Below, one piece after another: positions 20,396 through 32,980 of a stretch of DNA of 64,000 nucleotides. How positions within the stretch are numbered: position 1 is the first letter of the stretch; each line of letters opens with the position of its first letter. A program made the position numbers and the translations under genes. The DNA lies in contig CAMTDV010000013.1 of NCBI GenBank assembly GCA_947069175.1, forward strand, positions 32,687,725 through 32,751,724, in the 5' to 3' direction. Origin of the DNA: Scalesia atractyloides. Its lineage: Eukaryota; Streptophyta; Magnoliopsida; Asterales; Asteraceae. The notes under the pieces are model-generated. The model was given only the letters and a program-made list of their open reading frames with translations, had not been told where the DNA came from and searched no databases.

Positions 20396-22261
20396 AATTT
20401 TGGTGAACGGCATCGAGCTAAAACATGAGTTAATCTACATCGGGAAATCGTTTTTTGTGAATGTTTTTCTTGAAGAAAATCCAAAAAAATGTATTTAAAG
20501 GTTTAAATTTACTTTTTGCATTGTAGGGGAGTAAATTGCCAATCCGAAAAATACAAAAACATTTCAAAACGTCAAAAAGGACAAAAACAAGAGAAACAAA
20601 AATGAGTTTCCTGGCGAGAAAAGAGAAAATGATAGTAAATTAGTGGTCTGTCAAAACCTCTTTGAACTTAAAATGAAAAATGATAAGTAGCTCTATATTC
20701 AATGTATCGGTAGGCTCGCAATCATTTTAAAGTGTGCACAGGGTGATATAAACATAACGAACTGAAAGCCAAGTGGGAACCATTCATAGGCATATGGTCT
20801 TAGTACCAAAATTTCGTTTGATAGTATGCCGAGGTTCTGGATATGCGGTCTTTATGCTTGTTTATCATCTGGGTATCATGGTTGAATCTTTTACCGAAAA
20901 ATGACGGGGACGCAAGTCTAGAACTTCCATGATACCATACATACGTGCAAATATTGCATACGACCATCAATAAGTGATAATATATCACACTTTTATGTGG
21001 GAGTTAAGTTCGTCTCTTTGTCAGAACGTTGGTACTAAACTGTTCACGGACTTACTCCTGTGCCACGCATGCATCTGAAAATCAAGTTCCTCATAAATAA
21101 GTGATTTAATCACATAGGCTTGTTTTCATAAAAAAATAAGTAAGTATCTCACATCATATACGTCAAGACAGATGATAAGCAGTATACGGTAAGATTTTCT
21201 CTCGTGCATGTCTTGATACGGGAATGTGTCGTGAGTGGATGAACACCAGTTGGAAGTATAAATCATACATTAATCGTATCCCCTAACCGCGAGTACATCT
21301 GATAAGTTGAGCTTATGTGGACAACAATACCGATAATTGTTATAGGATACTTATCTAAATGCTAACTAATCAAACAATAAGTGTGTTTTGGCATGACCGT
21401 ATACTAATATGATTCTCTTACCCTCGAAATTCGCAAAAAGAATGTCTGTAAATATTTATTTGTTGTTTTCAGTCTATACATTTAAAAAATTGAAAAATAT
21501 CAAAAAGATTTTAGGTGAGTTTTAATATAAATTTTATAAAAGCCAAAATCATTTTGCTTCTAGTTTATTTTTGATTGACCGATGTTGGAACTCGAGTCTA
21601 TCCTACCTAAAATCCTGATTGTAAGCCGGAAAACAATTGCATCTTCATAAATGGTCGAAGTCGACAAGCTTTGAAGGTTAATGGTTTAAAATTGAACAAT
21701 CTTAAAACTCTTAAAGTATTGTCAGTTGGTAGTTGAATAAGAGTTGGTCTCATGTGTGTCATTTGCTAATCTTGCTTAAAATAAATCTTTCGTGAAATTT
21801 TCAAATGAAAATTCTCTAAAGGTTGATTAAATCCCTAACAGTTGTTCTCATTACGAGTTTAGCTTTGTTGTGTGTGCAGATATGGCATCCAAGCAAGCTA
21901 AAGACAAAGAGAACGAGTTTGAAGGAAAAAGTTATGGGAGTAAAGACACAACGTGAATGCAAGCCGTGGATCAAGAAGATCAATTTAGAGCTGACCACTT
22001 ATCAACACCACAAGATATATTCAAGGGGGAGTTTGCTGATGCACCTCCTGACTATGACACGTGAAGACATCTGAAGATCCGACAGTGTGAAGAACAAACC
22101 ATCACGAGTAGCATCCAAGGGGGAGTTTGTGATTCATATTTGTGTGATGCGACTCAGTTCGGTTTGGTTCGGTTCGCTTCAACTCAGTTCGGTATTCACG
22201 CCGGAAGCTCATAGTCTGAAGCAGGCCATTAGAAATGAAGACCAAAGACCAAGCAACATCC
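20396..22261 (+). other. Non-coding 3' region of the copia element
   Basis: I see no protein I can name. Near the end are three copies of a CAAGGGGGAGTTTG run (22023, 22116 and 22261), the last abutting the LTR. Confidence 0.45.
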
Positions 22262-22272
22262 AAGGGGGAGTT
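22261..22272 (+). other. Polypurine tract of the copia element
   Basis: CAAGGGGGAGTT lies directly before TGTTGATACA. Confidence 0.7.
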
Positions 22273-22502
22273 TGTTGATACACTTTTGTGTCTGTCGCTT
22301 ACGTTAGTAATTGTACGGTCTTTGTTTGTCGCGTTTGTAAAGTTTTGTCGTGTCAACCCAATCAAGATATCCTCCTCTCTTGATTTGGTACGACGTTTAC
22401 TTTGTGTTGTAATACAGTTGCATGCGTGCATACTGTTAAGTTTTGTGTTTCTGATCTTGATGTCTGTGTAGTATGTCTGTTAGCAGGGTTCCCCGAAGAC
22501 CA

Positions 22503-22736
22503 CTTGTTCGTACGAGTTAATTGTCTTTCGTACGAGTCAGTGGCTTGTTCGTGCGAGCAAGTTTCTTGTTCGTACAAGTGACCATTCAAGAAGAACATGT
22601 TTCTTGTTTGTACGAGCAAGTTGCTTGTTCGTACGAGCCATCTATTTGTTCGTGCGAGTGATTATTCAGAAGACCTTTCGCTTGTTTGTACGAGAAAGTT
22701 GCTGGTTCGTACGAGCCATGTGTTTGTTCGTGCGAG
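22503..22736 (+). promoter_or_regulatory. Phased CTTGTTCGTACGAG motif array upstream of the copia TATA box
   Basis: Ten copies start at 22503, about 22523, 22544, 22565, 22603, 22624, 22645, 22681, 22702 and 22723. Within each group the step is 21 bp, two helical turns. The core TCGTACGA is palindromic. The position, 30-250 bp upstream of the TATA box, suggests an enhancer (inference). Confidence 0.65.
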
Positions 22737-22753
22737 TGACAAGTTGCATGCAC

Positions 22754-22762
22754 CTATATAAA
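22754..22762 (+). promoter_or_regulatory. Copia LTR TATA box
   Basis: CTATATAAA, followed about 25-30 bases later by CACAGTTCAAGTAAGG, the probable start of R. Confidence 0.65.
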
Positions 22763-23095
22763 CAGGCATGCTCCTCACAGTTCAAGTAAGGAGAGCATAG
22801 AGAGAGTGTATAGAGAGATAAGCAGTTTATTCAAGAGTATATGTACCGGGTCTCTCTACAAATCAATAGAGTGAACATTTGAAGATATATCTTTTGTTAT
22901 ATTGGTTGTGCTCTTACTTTGGTTTGCATATACACTTAGATTCCGCACTCGTGTGTGTGTTAAATAACAAGAAAGTTGGTTATCTTGATCCTCCAAGTGG
23001 ACCTACAGTTTTTTTACCTATTTATTTAATAAAACTATTCTAATAACTATAACAAGATGAATTATTATATATTATAACCTAATACATATATATAT

Positions 23096-23470
23096 GGTTC
23101 GGTTAAAATGAGAACCATCACGAGTTGCGAGAACCGTAAGAACTTTTTGTTCCTGCATGAGTTGGGCCAAATTTTTTTGCACAAACGCAGATAAAAATAT
23201 TATAAACACATCTGTAAAAAAGTTAAAAAAAATTGTCGAGTCGGTATTTTGACTGATACTAGTTTTTTTACGCGCTAGCGTAAATTTTGCATAAAGATAA
23301 ATATTTTTACGCCTGATTTAAATGTGGTATGCGACATTTAAAATTCTTTTTTGCTGAAACAAGTGATCTTTTTTGTATGACTTTTGAGGAAAAAAAATTT
23401 CGGAAAAACCTTTTGGATGAACTAGTTCTCACGGTTCTCACAACTAAGGTGGTTCTAATTTTACCTATCC
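23096..23470. mobile_element. MITE-like element with about 48-bp imperfect TIRs
   Basis: The left end has GGTT(C)GGTTAAAATGAGAACC and GAGAACCGTAAGAACT. The right end, reverse-complemented, has GGATAGGTAAAATTAGAACC and GAGAACCGTGAGAACT. It is 375 bp long, AT-rich and has no ORF. It sits in TA-rich flanks where a TSD cannot be called. The superfamily is unknown to me; Mutator-like is possible. Confidence 0.6.
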
Positions 23471-25744
23471 TTATATACATATATGTAGGATGAGGATCAT
23501 TGCAGAACATTATTTATTGTGAGAACAAAAAAATTCTAAATCACTAAATTTTGTGATTTAAGGTTCATATTTTTTGAATTTTATGTTTTTTTACATTCAT
23601 ATGCGTATGATATATACATAAAAAAACCATATATTTTTACATACAAATAGCCTACACACATGTAACTAGTTTTAACCTACATATTACCTACATATGGGTA
23701 GGTTATATAAAAATAATTTTTTCATATATTTTTTGAATTTTATTGTGAGTAAGAATAAATCTATATTTGTAACATTTTTATTTAATTTTTAAACTTTTAC
23801 GATTGACACCACCCTTCATCACCACCATCCCTTTCATCAACTTTTCTGATTTCTAAGAACTGAAACCTTTTCAATTTCAAGACCTGTAACACTCCATGCT
23901 CTCAAAGGGGATTTCTAAGTGATGAGGATTTTCAAACTGCAAGTGATGGTGGTCTAACAAACAGAACCTCAACTTTCCTTGAATTTGGTAATTTAGGTAC
24001 GCCAACTACACATTTTAAAAGAAATTGATAACATTGGCCCTAACTCAAAATCCCATATTGGAGTGGACACCTTTCTAATTCACCAAAATGCACCAATTCC
24101 ACCGCCTTATCAAACCGTCATTAAAAGATTTTCACCAGCAAACGAACCCTAACCTCTCACTTTTCTCACATCCTTGCATCATAATCACCACCCACCTCTT
24201 CTAGTTCTTGATTCACATACACTTTCTCTCCTCGACCACCACTATCAATCGCCCCAACTCGGTCCACAAGTTCCTGTTCAACTCGAATCATCCGGGCCAG
24301 GGTTACCCTCCGCTGAACGATTCATCACCGAACTAGAGCAACCACCAACCAAAAGAGACACTTTTGCTCGATGGTTGTGATTATGAACATTGGTTTATTG
24401 CTATGGAGCTTCCGACAGATCCTAAACGTAGGAAGATGAAATGATTGATGCTTTACCCTAACTTATGTTCTTGAAATGTATTAATGAGGTAATCCATCAC
24501 TCATAATATCCAATCAAGCTCCGTCACATTATCGAGCTTTATTCTTTACTAGTGGTGGATTTTAGTGGAAATGCCCATCACTCACCACACCCAATAATTT
24601 CCCTCACAACCCAACAATTTTCCTTAAATCAACACAAATCAACACACGTGATGGTGGCCACGCGTGCTCAAATCCACAAGTGATGAGAAGCAGTGGCGGT
24701 GGCGTATCACTTGTTATAACTCGTGATGGATTTTGTATAACGGGGTGCCCTGACCCTCCTAATTGTGTGTATGTGTTTAATTAAAAAAAGTCGGGTGGTG
24801 CTGGTGGCAGCAGGTCAGGGGGGACCTAGAGTGATAGAAGGGGTAACCTACGTTGCCCCTTGACGCTCCGATAGTATGTAAATTTTGGGAAAATTTTAAC
24901 GTTTTTTTCAATTTCGTTACCCTTTTTTATTGAAAGGTTACCCCTATGTGAATTTTCTAGATTCGCGACTGCAGCAGGTGGTGGTAAGGTGGCGACAAAT
25001 GACGGTGAGGGTGTTCCTAGAGAGAGAGGGGGAGTGTGTGTTTTTTTGTACAGAGGGAGAGTGTGTTTGTTTATATACATGTACATAATTCATTTTGTTC
25101 TAATTATTAAAATGGTTTTTGAAATTAATAAGTAAAATATCATTGTGCCCTTTACTTAACAATTAAAATTAATTGGGTTAGAACCAAAGAACAAAACGTA
25201 TAGGATTTTGAACATTAAGTAAAAGACTCGCTAATTTTAAAACCGAAGGACATCATCTGAAATTTGGTATAAATAGAAATAACAAAACTTGTAATTCACT
25301 TTATTATTTAATAAATAGGTCAAAATACAAAATAATGTGCGTTCAAATTGGTGAGCAAGTATGATTTTCCAGATAAATGTTGTAATAGATTCCAGGTGGT
25401 GTAATTCCATTTTATTATCTCCTTGCTGAAATTAGTGTATCGTATTTAAATATATGCCTTTTAAAGAAAAGAATTAAAAAATACATGAATCATATAGAAA
25501 TCCACGAATTATTGATGGAAGTATTCCAATTCCAAATACTCACTACAGTATACTTGAAAATGATGGTCATCAACTGTATTATTCGTTCAAATAGTGTCCA
25601 AAATAAAATAAGTCATTAACTACAACTCCATAAAATGTTATCTGTCTATTAAAACCAGTCAATGTCTAGACTTTTCATGGACGTAAACCTTACGGCATGA
25701 TTGAGTGGAGAACATTGAAAATAGAGGTATCTATATTTCTTTTT
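23471..25744. other. Unassigned AT-rich interval
   Basis: No gene is supported. It contains a possible small MITE at 24491-24732 with ends AATCCATCAC / GTGATGGATT, and short open frames with low-complexity translation (for example 24174-24380) that resemble nothing I know. Confidence 0.4.
24491..24732. mobile_element. Possible small MITE
   Basis: The inverted ends AATCCATCAC and GTGATGGATT extend weakly inward (TCATAATA against TTATAACT). CATCACTCACC is repeated inside. No TSD is evident. Confidence 0.3.
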
Positions 25745-26011
25745 TTAAACGAAACTTCGTTAAAACACATTTTAACGTAAATGTACAAGAGGCCAAATAA
25801 TATACATCCCCGATCTAAATGGGTAAGGGACCAAATTTACAACATATACGAGGCTAATTTACCCCAATCTTTCCGTTGGAGCGATTTAAAAGAATACCTA
25901 TTTTTCAGCCAAACAAAACCCCTAGATTTTACTTCCCTTTTCAAATACACCAAACTATGATTAGAATTAGACCATCGATAATCTTTTTCGCTTCCTATTC
26001 CACATGTAAGA
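25745..26011 (-). pseudogene. LINE 3'-end fragment
   Basis: The minus strand encodes a short C-terminal tail ending WLKNRYSFKSLQRKDWGKL then stop. This resembles the closing residues of plant LINE ORF2 (a W-x-K-N-R-S..W.DW pattern). A short 3' UTR with a TTTTT-rich end follows at 25745. The rest of the LINE is absent, cut by the LTR that starts at 26012. Confidence 0.45.
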
Positions 26012-27140
26012 TGTAAGACATGAGTCACAATTATGTAATAAAAATTATATATATAAATATAAAATTGTAAAGATACTCTCTTTACATAATTTTGGGAAAT
26101 TGTAGTACCCGTACCGTGTACAAATCCATACAAAATTAAATATGAAAAAAATTTATATATTAAAATAAATCGATTCAAATCGTTCTTTTTGACAAGAGCT
26201 TAAGAAACATCTTCTTGTACAATTTCCGTTACGAGAACTTGAACTGCGTCTCCTTGTGCGATCCTTTTTGGCTGCAAAAAATAAATAAATGATGTTAACG
26301 GTTGTGACTGATGCACGTGTTCAACACGCTTCCCTTAAAACAGATTTCACGCCTCTACTAAAGACGACGCATCTGTTTCCCAGGGTACAACATTCGAAGC
26401 AGTATGTACTGCAGGAGATGGCTCATGCGCACGAGGTTACACCGAATAAAATTATAGTGTTAGAACTTGTGGAAAAATATGATACGACGGTGATGAAATC
26501 AAATAAAGAAAACATATTTCTCTAAGTACCCAACACATGTGTCTTCAAGTATTTCTTCTATCAAGAACTCTCCATATATTTATGTGTTTTTCTTGTATCC
26601 CTTCTCTTTATTTTTCTAGCCTTTTTTTTGTTTATCTCAAAATAAGGCACATAGCCAACTATTTTTACAAGAGTTGAGAATAAGTGAAAAGTCTCACTTA
26701 ATTAGTTATTTTATTAGAGACATAAACTCTAATAATAAAAATAAATTGACATAAAAACTCTACTTAAGAGTTTATTATCCATGTGAATAGTCCAGTAAAT
26801 AATTATAATTTTACTAAATTATAATTTCACTATATTAATATTTATTCACACTACATAAATTTCCAACAATCTCCCACATGAATCAAGATCGTTCAAAACA
26901 CATAAAATTTCCAATGGAACCTCGATAGTTGAGTATTGCCGGATAAGTAGGTGTTCCCTTTGAACTTTGCGTTGTGAAGCATACTTAGTCTCCTAGCGGT
27001 TTGTAGACGCGATGTCCTTGAACAAATTCCCATTTGTGTAGACGACAATACACTTCACACAATACTTTCCTTAGCCGGGACATTCCCTCATAGTTGTGTC
27101 CAATAATAGTCGTGAAACACTTTCCTTGAAATAGAAGTTC
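26012..27140 (-). mobile_element. Truncated relative of element D: LTR plus a piece of internal region
   Basis: The LTR is 26012-26868 (TGTAAGAC...TTCCAACA on the plus strand). Internal sequence up to about 27140 matches 30024-30300 of element D. Shared blocks are AAAGATACTCTCTTTACAT, GTTCAACACGCTTCCCTTAA and GGATAAGTAGGTGTTCCCTT. The other LTR is missing. It is more diverged than the D LTR pair. Confidence 0.75.
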
Positions 27141-29064
27141 CTAATTTGACTCTAACTCAAACATAATCCCACAGGCATAAAATATAACTAATCCTAATTG
27201 ACTCAAATTACTTAAAATAAAAGATTAAATAAAATTTTAGATCCTAACTCTCCGATTAAGAAAGCCGTTAAAGGGGAAGTTGGACGTCAAAGGAAAGTTG
27301 CTCCGAAGAACAGAAAAGGTCAAAAAAGCAATATGCTTTTCGGAATTTATATATATGTATTATATTTGGTTTTCATAATTAATAATTAAAATATAATATA
27401 ACTAAAATAAGAACTCCTAAAATGACGTAAAGAATAAATGTGAATATCGTAAAATTGTTTCTCTTCAAAAGTTTGGATTGTCAAGGATTCCAAGTGATAA
27501 CCTAAATTTCTTATTTATTAGGATAGGATAGATATAATTACACAACTTGTTAGCACAGGAAAAATTATATTTATATTATTTTCATTTCTGACACGTAAGT
27601 ATTTGATTTGTTCAAAAGACACGACACATTAATCTCTTAAAACTATATTTGTTTGTTTTGTCCTTTTCTGCATTATTTACATCTTCCCCCTCGAAAGTTA
27701 GATACAATGGATATTACAATGATTCATTTTCACGGATAGGCAATTAAGAAAAAAACTAAAATTAATGTTTTGTAAGCTATTCAAAATGATATTACTGATA
27801 ATTGTTTCTTTAGTGTAGTAAATGATGTAATGGTTATAGTTCAAAAAACAAAATCACCAAAAAGCAACTCTAAAGATATTTTATTAATATCGGTGTTGAT
27901 ATTTATTTTTATGATTTTTTAACGTTTAATTATAATTTGTTGAAAATGGAGTTCTATTTTCAATAGTCCTTTTTGGTACCGTAAGCTATAGCAAGTGTCG
28001 ACATCGTACCTAATCGAACTGATGTTGTCTGAACAACATCGCTACAGGTGACGGTAGTTGAGTAATCTCTTTCACTTGATACATCGAGTGGTAGTATCGC
28101 ACCAATGTTATAACAAATCAAACTGATATTAACCAAAAGCCGCCACAACACGCGAAAAATCCCATTAGTTATTTTTAACGGAAAAACTAATTAATATTAG
28201 GAACTCCGGTAATTGCATATATTTTAGTATATTATAAGACTATGCGTACGTAATAAACGTTATATGGTCGTGAAAAAGTTTGATAATACTCCAGCACCAT
28301 GTTATGTGGGTATTATAGAGACATAAAGAGAGAGATATTTTAGATTAATGCCAAGTGAATGAAATTAATAAATAAAAAGGGTATTAATGAGTCAAAACTA
28401 TTATATGAGACGTTATACCGATGATATGATTACAGATAATCTAACCTGTACATGTTAAAAGCTAATTAATTTCCGTTCAAACAAATATGAGTAGAATTTT
28501 GGGTCTACTAAAACAAATCAACGATACCGTATGCCTTATTAAAGAACCTTGACTAGCATTTCGTATATCTATTGTCTTTATCATCTAAAAATAATTATGT
28601 ATTTTGTTAGGGAAAAAGAACAAATCTCAATCTTCTATTTTTTAAACTCAACATACTTCTATTAATAGGGATAAATTAAAAAAAAAAAAAAGGTAAAGTA
28701 GAGACAAATCCTTAGCCTATATTAATTTTAATCTCAACATATTAAAAAGGGAGGCATGGTCATCCCCCTTCCCTATTGATAGTAAAAAAACTTAAAAAGC
28801 AACAAATATTTAAATATTAACACATAAAAGTATATCGAATCAATATTTTTGGTTTAAACTTTTATTTCAGCATGTACGGGCATTTTAAACACATGATACA
28901 AGCATTGAAATCATGAAATGTTGAAAAGGGGTTTAAATTTCTATACCCGCTTTAAATAAAAACCCTAAAAACTCCTCACTCATTCGTTACTCTCTCATCT
29001 CTAAAGAAACTCTATCCATCCTTATAAATAGTCTCTACTTATTAAAAAAAGGTGGCTTAATGAA
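27141..29064. other. Unassigned AT-rich interval
   Basis: No gene, RNA or complete transposon is recognised. The 27960-28151 minus-strand frame has no recognisable domain. Confidence 0.35.
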
Positions 29065-29069
29065 TCATC

Positions 29070-30023
29070 TGGAGGATATAGGTCATCATTTTAATAAAAA
29101 AAATATATAAATAAAAATAGTAAAGATACTCTCTTTACATATTTGGAAAATTATAGTACAATACCATGAACAAATCTAAACGAAATAATATATATGATAC
29201 AACATATGTAACTAAATTGATTCAAGCCAAAGTCTTCTACAAGAGCCTTAACCGCGTCTTCTTGTATGGTCCGTTGTGTAGTCTTCAACGAACTCTTGAA
29301 TCGCGTCTCCTTGTATGATTCTTTATGTGGGCTTCAACAAGGTCTTGAACCACATCTTCTTATACAATAATTTCCTACAAAATTAACAAATAAGTGTTGA
29401 CTGTTGTGGCTGAGGCTTGTTCAACACGCTTCCCTTAAAACAGATTTCGCGCATCTACCAAAGACGACGCGTCTGTCACCCAGGGTACAACAACCAAAGC
29501 AGTCTGTACTGCCGGAGATGGCCACACGCCCGAGGTTACATCAAATAAAATTATAGTGTTAAAAGTTGTGGAAAATATAAAAAAGAAGGTGATGAAATCG
29601 AGTAGAGAAAACTTATCTCTCTAAATACCCAACACATGGATCTTCAAATATTTTTTTTCCAAGAACTCTTCATATATACATGTATTTTCCTTGTATCATA
29701 TCTCATGTATTTCTCTAGTGTCCTTTGCATAAAAGACACATAGTCTTCTAAGTATCCAAGAGTCTTTTTTTTAAAGTATCAATAATTATATACTTAAACT
29801 CTAATAAAACTCATCACTTGCCGTCAATAAAACTCTACTCAAGAGTTTCACCGTATGAAGAGTTTAAGAGTTTCATAATTATATACTTAAACTCTAATAA
29901 ACACAATCAAATGTCATAAATAAAACTCTACTCAATAGTTTCACCATATGAAGAGTTTAATTAGTAATAATAATTTCACTCAATTATTAATTAACTAAAT
30001 ATCCATTCACTAATTTTCCAACA
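29070..30023 (-). repeat. Element D 3' LTR
   Basis: 954 bp. Co-linear with 34385-35325. It contains CCCTTAAAACAGATTTCGCGC and repeated AACTCTAATAAA / AACTCTACTCAA blocks that expand it relative to the 26012 copy. Confidence 0.85.
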
Positions 30024-32980
30024 ATCCCCACATGAATGGAGATAGTTTAAAACACATAAAATTTCCAATGGAACATCGATAGTTGAGTATCGCCGGATAA
30101 GTAGGTGTTCCCTTTGAACTTTCCGTTGTGAAGCATACTTAGTCTCCTAGCAGTTTGTAGACGCGGTGTCCTTGAACACACCCCCATTTGTGTAGACGAT
30201 AATACACTTCACACAATACTCTCCTTAGCCGGGTCATCCCCTCATAGTTGTGTCCAATAATGGTCGTGGAACACTTTCCTGGTTCTGCGAGAGCTCTAGG
30301 AATTGTGCCCCCAATTCCGTTCGAAGCGACCCCACTTCTCTCTAACATAGGTGATTCTCCTTAAATCATTAAAAGCATCATGGTTACCATGATTAAGCAA
30401 AATCATTTACCACATAATATGCTTAGCCTCACAATTTGTCACTGAATTTCATAGGGATGAACTAGAACGTATTTAAACACCCTTTTATCATTTAGGGGGT
30501 ATATATAACCATATATACTAGCTTATGCATATCAGCTATGCCCTTAGACATATGAATTAGTTGTCATATTGAACTTAGATCTTGGGATCTCCAGTCAACT
30601 AAGTTAGGTTTCCTTGACACACCCTTTTCCATGGGCTTTAGTCTAATTCCACAACTTGATCTCTAATAAACCCTCAGGTTGTTGGATCCATAACATTATC
30701 TTTGACTTTGTCCAGTCATTACAAATAACTTTGCGTATTTGAGATCAGTTGTCATGATGTGTTCTTAACTTGTAAGTTAATTTTGCCTATAGTCAATATC
30801 TAAGACTATAATCTCAGTGTCCATCTGAATCTAGTTATAATATATGTCTTTGTATTATTTAAGGCAAACACATCTCCATTATGCACTATGACCTTTGTGT
30901 CCTCCACTTAGTCGTTTGTTTGCAATATAGATTTGATTACAAAATCCTTATTGCCAAAATTTTATGGTACAAATGCAAGACACCCCCACATTTAAGTGTT
31001 ATTAGATAACATCCAGATAGGGTAATGAAAACCATTTCTATATACCCTTATAGGGTTGTTTTTCTTAAATGGATCTTCCCCCACATTTCTTGTCATTTGA
31101 TCAACATTTCCGTAACTTCACTTATGACGCCATTTATACACATATGATATAACAAGATCAACCTTACTATATCAATGATTCAACTCATATTGCATTAGCT
31201 TACATAAGCTTCCAAGCTGACCAAAGCAACACATGCCATTGTTATAAGTTTGTCACCAACTTAGAATAATTCTAATTTAACATCAAGAATAAGCCTAGAC
31301 AATGAGTTCTCCTCATTATCTTTTCGAGCAAACTCTTCAAAAGTTACATGTCTTTTCCTTATAATGAATGAAAATTCTCCCTCAACTTTGTCTATACACA
31401 AATTCTTTTTGTGTTCATACACATTTGAATGTTTAGAGTTAATTAGTCTCCGTCAAGACCCATAATTAACCAAGTACTAGTCTAGCATGCTTTAGACTAC
31501 AATACTTTAGCATGTGAACAGAAGATGCATCATTATGATTCTTCACAGCCCCAAGGATATCATAATATCATGTTGCAACATTCATCCCTTGTTAAGACAA
31601 AATAACGAGAGTTACTCATAATCCTAAAACATCAATATTTAGGAAGGTCTCACAAATTATTGTATATAGCACATAGCTAAATTTTATCATTCAATTAAGG
31701 AACATAACTTGTTTACCTTTGATCTCCAACGCTTTACCATTGACTCATAAGTACTTAAACATAAGTCTTAATCCAAGTCATTGGTGAACACACTCATCGC
31801 CAACAAGATGAATGTTTCTCGTTTACCATCACTATTATGTGGAAGATAGAGTCAACTAGATCCACACTCAACAACATGGCATTCATAATTTTGCCATAAG
31901 TGATTTGCACACATCTATTATTATTCATTAGGAGATATGTATATTTAGGATGCTCTCCCAAACGAAGGTAAAATTTCCATATTCAAGTGGTAGACGTGTC
32001 TATGTATAAATCTCGCAAAATTTATTAAAGGTATACAATAACATATAATACTTTTACTTCCATATGTTAGAATTCAAACTTGTAAATTTTCCAATGACTT
32101 CTAATGAAGTATTTCGACATGAATCTCGTTTGTGTATTTCATCTCAATACACTCAGTATGTTCTTTCATTAATCTCTCATGATCTGGTTATACATTTGAT
32201 GTTTCATCTTTGACTTTTAGTCAATGCAACAACTCTCAAGTTGTTTATGTCCAAATATATTCATGTAATATCCGTTTGAAATCATATTCTTTTAAACAAT
32301 GTATAGTTGACGTTATAATTACTTTTCACAAAAATAATTTATACGTCACAAACATTAGTGATTTATTTCTTTGTAAAAAATTGCATGTGTTATCCGAAGA
32401 TATTGAACACAAAACAATAAAATACATTGGAAACTAAATCATTAGTGTCAAACACTTTTTAAATTTAAACGGAAGCATAGACGATATGTAGACATCAAAT
32501 ATCAAAGTGCTTTTATCTTCAACACTTTATAATCTGACCAAAATCTTCTCAACGATATCGTCTCATGGCGTGTCTTGAGATACTCCCTCAATAAGACTCC
32601 ATAAACTTGTAAGTACAAGTTTCTCATTTCATCTTGAAACTTTATACTTGGACAATTCTACATAAAACAACACCAAGTTGATACAAAGACTACATTTAAG
32701 TAGTGAACTTGAACAGTTAAATTTGTTCACAACAACACAAAGTTGTTTTCCATCAAATAATATCCATGAGATTGTTACTTTGTTCACCATATGCTACTTT
32801 CACCAAGAGTAGCGAACCATTTGAATTATCAGTACTATGCAAAACTTTGTTTTAAAAATCACTCTAAAACATTTCCTTAGTTTTGCAATATACTATTTTA
32901 ATAATATCAATTAGAGTTTATGAAAACATAAATCAAAACCCAAAATATCAAATGGTTTTATATTATTTAGTCTTACTACG
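30024..32980 (-). other. Internal non-coding region of element D, 3' half
   Basis: AT-rich with no ORF over about 75 codons and no domain. The 30139-30348 minus-strand frame lies in a segment shared with the copy at 26869-27140 and is interrupted there, so I do not call it a gene. Confidence 0.6.

Larger units (their letters stand above)
17658..23007 (+). mobile_element. Decayed Ty1/copia element (SIRE-like), 5' part displaced by element B
   Basis: Downstream of B's LTR the order is copia-type: gag coiled coil, zinc-knuckle remnant, aspartic protease, scraps of RT, RNase H tail, long non-coding 3' region, polypurine tract, LTR. B landed in the gag region, so the 5' LTR and start of gag should lie left of the window. 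Integrase and most of RT are missing. The SIRE-like label rests on gag style and the AAGGGGGAG polypurine tract. Confidence 0.75.
22273..23007 (+). repeat. Copia 3' LTR
   Basis: It starts TGTTGATACA after the polypurine tract. I end it at GGACCTACA (23007), the usual LTR end before the primer site in related elements; TTAAATAACA at 22969 is an alternative end. It contains ten TCGTACGA-type motifs and a TATA box. Confidence 0.7.

Noticed and set aside
22087..22789. Open frames through the copia 3' region and LTR
   Set aside because: They cross the polypurine tract, the LTR border and the phased TCGTACGA repeats; they are repeat translations.
23485..23780. Second MITE after the one at 23096
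   Set aside because: Resembles MITE-like sequence (GTGAGAACAAAAAA) but no inverted end could be found.
30139..30348. 69-codon minus-strand frame in element D
   Set aside because: The homologous segment next to 26868 is interrupted and no domain is visible.
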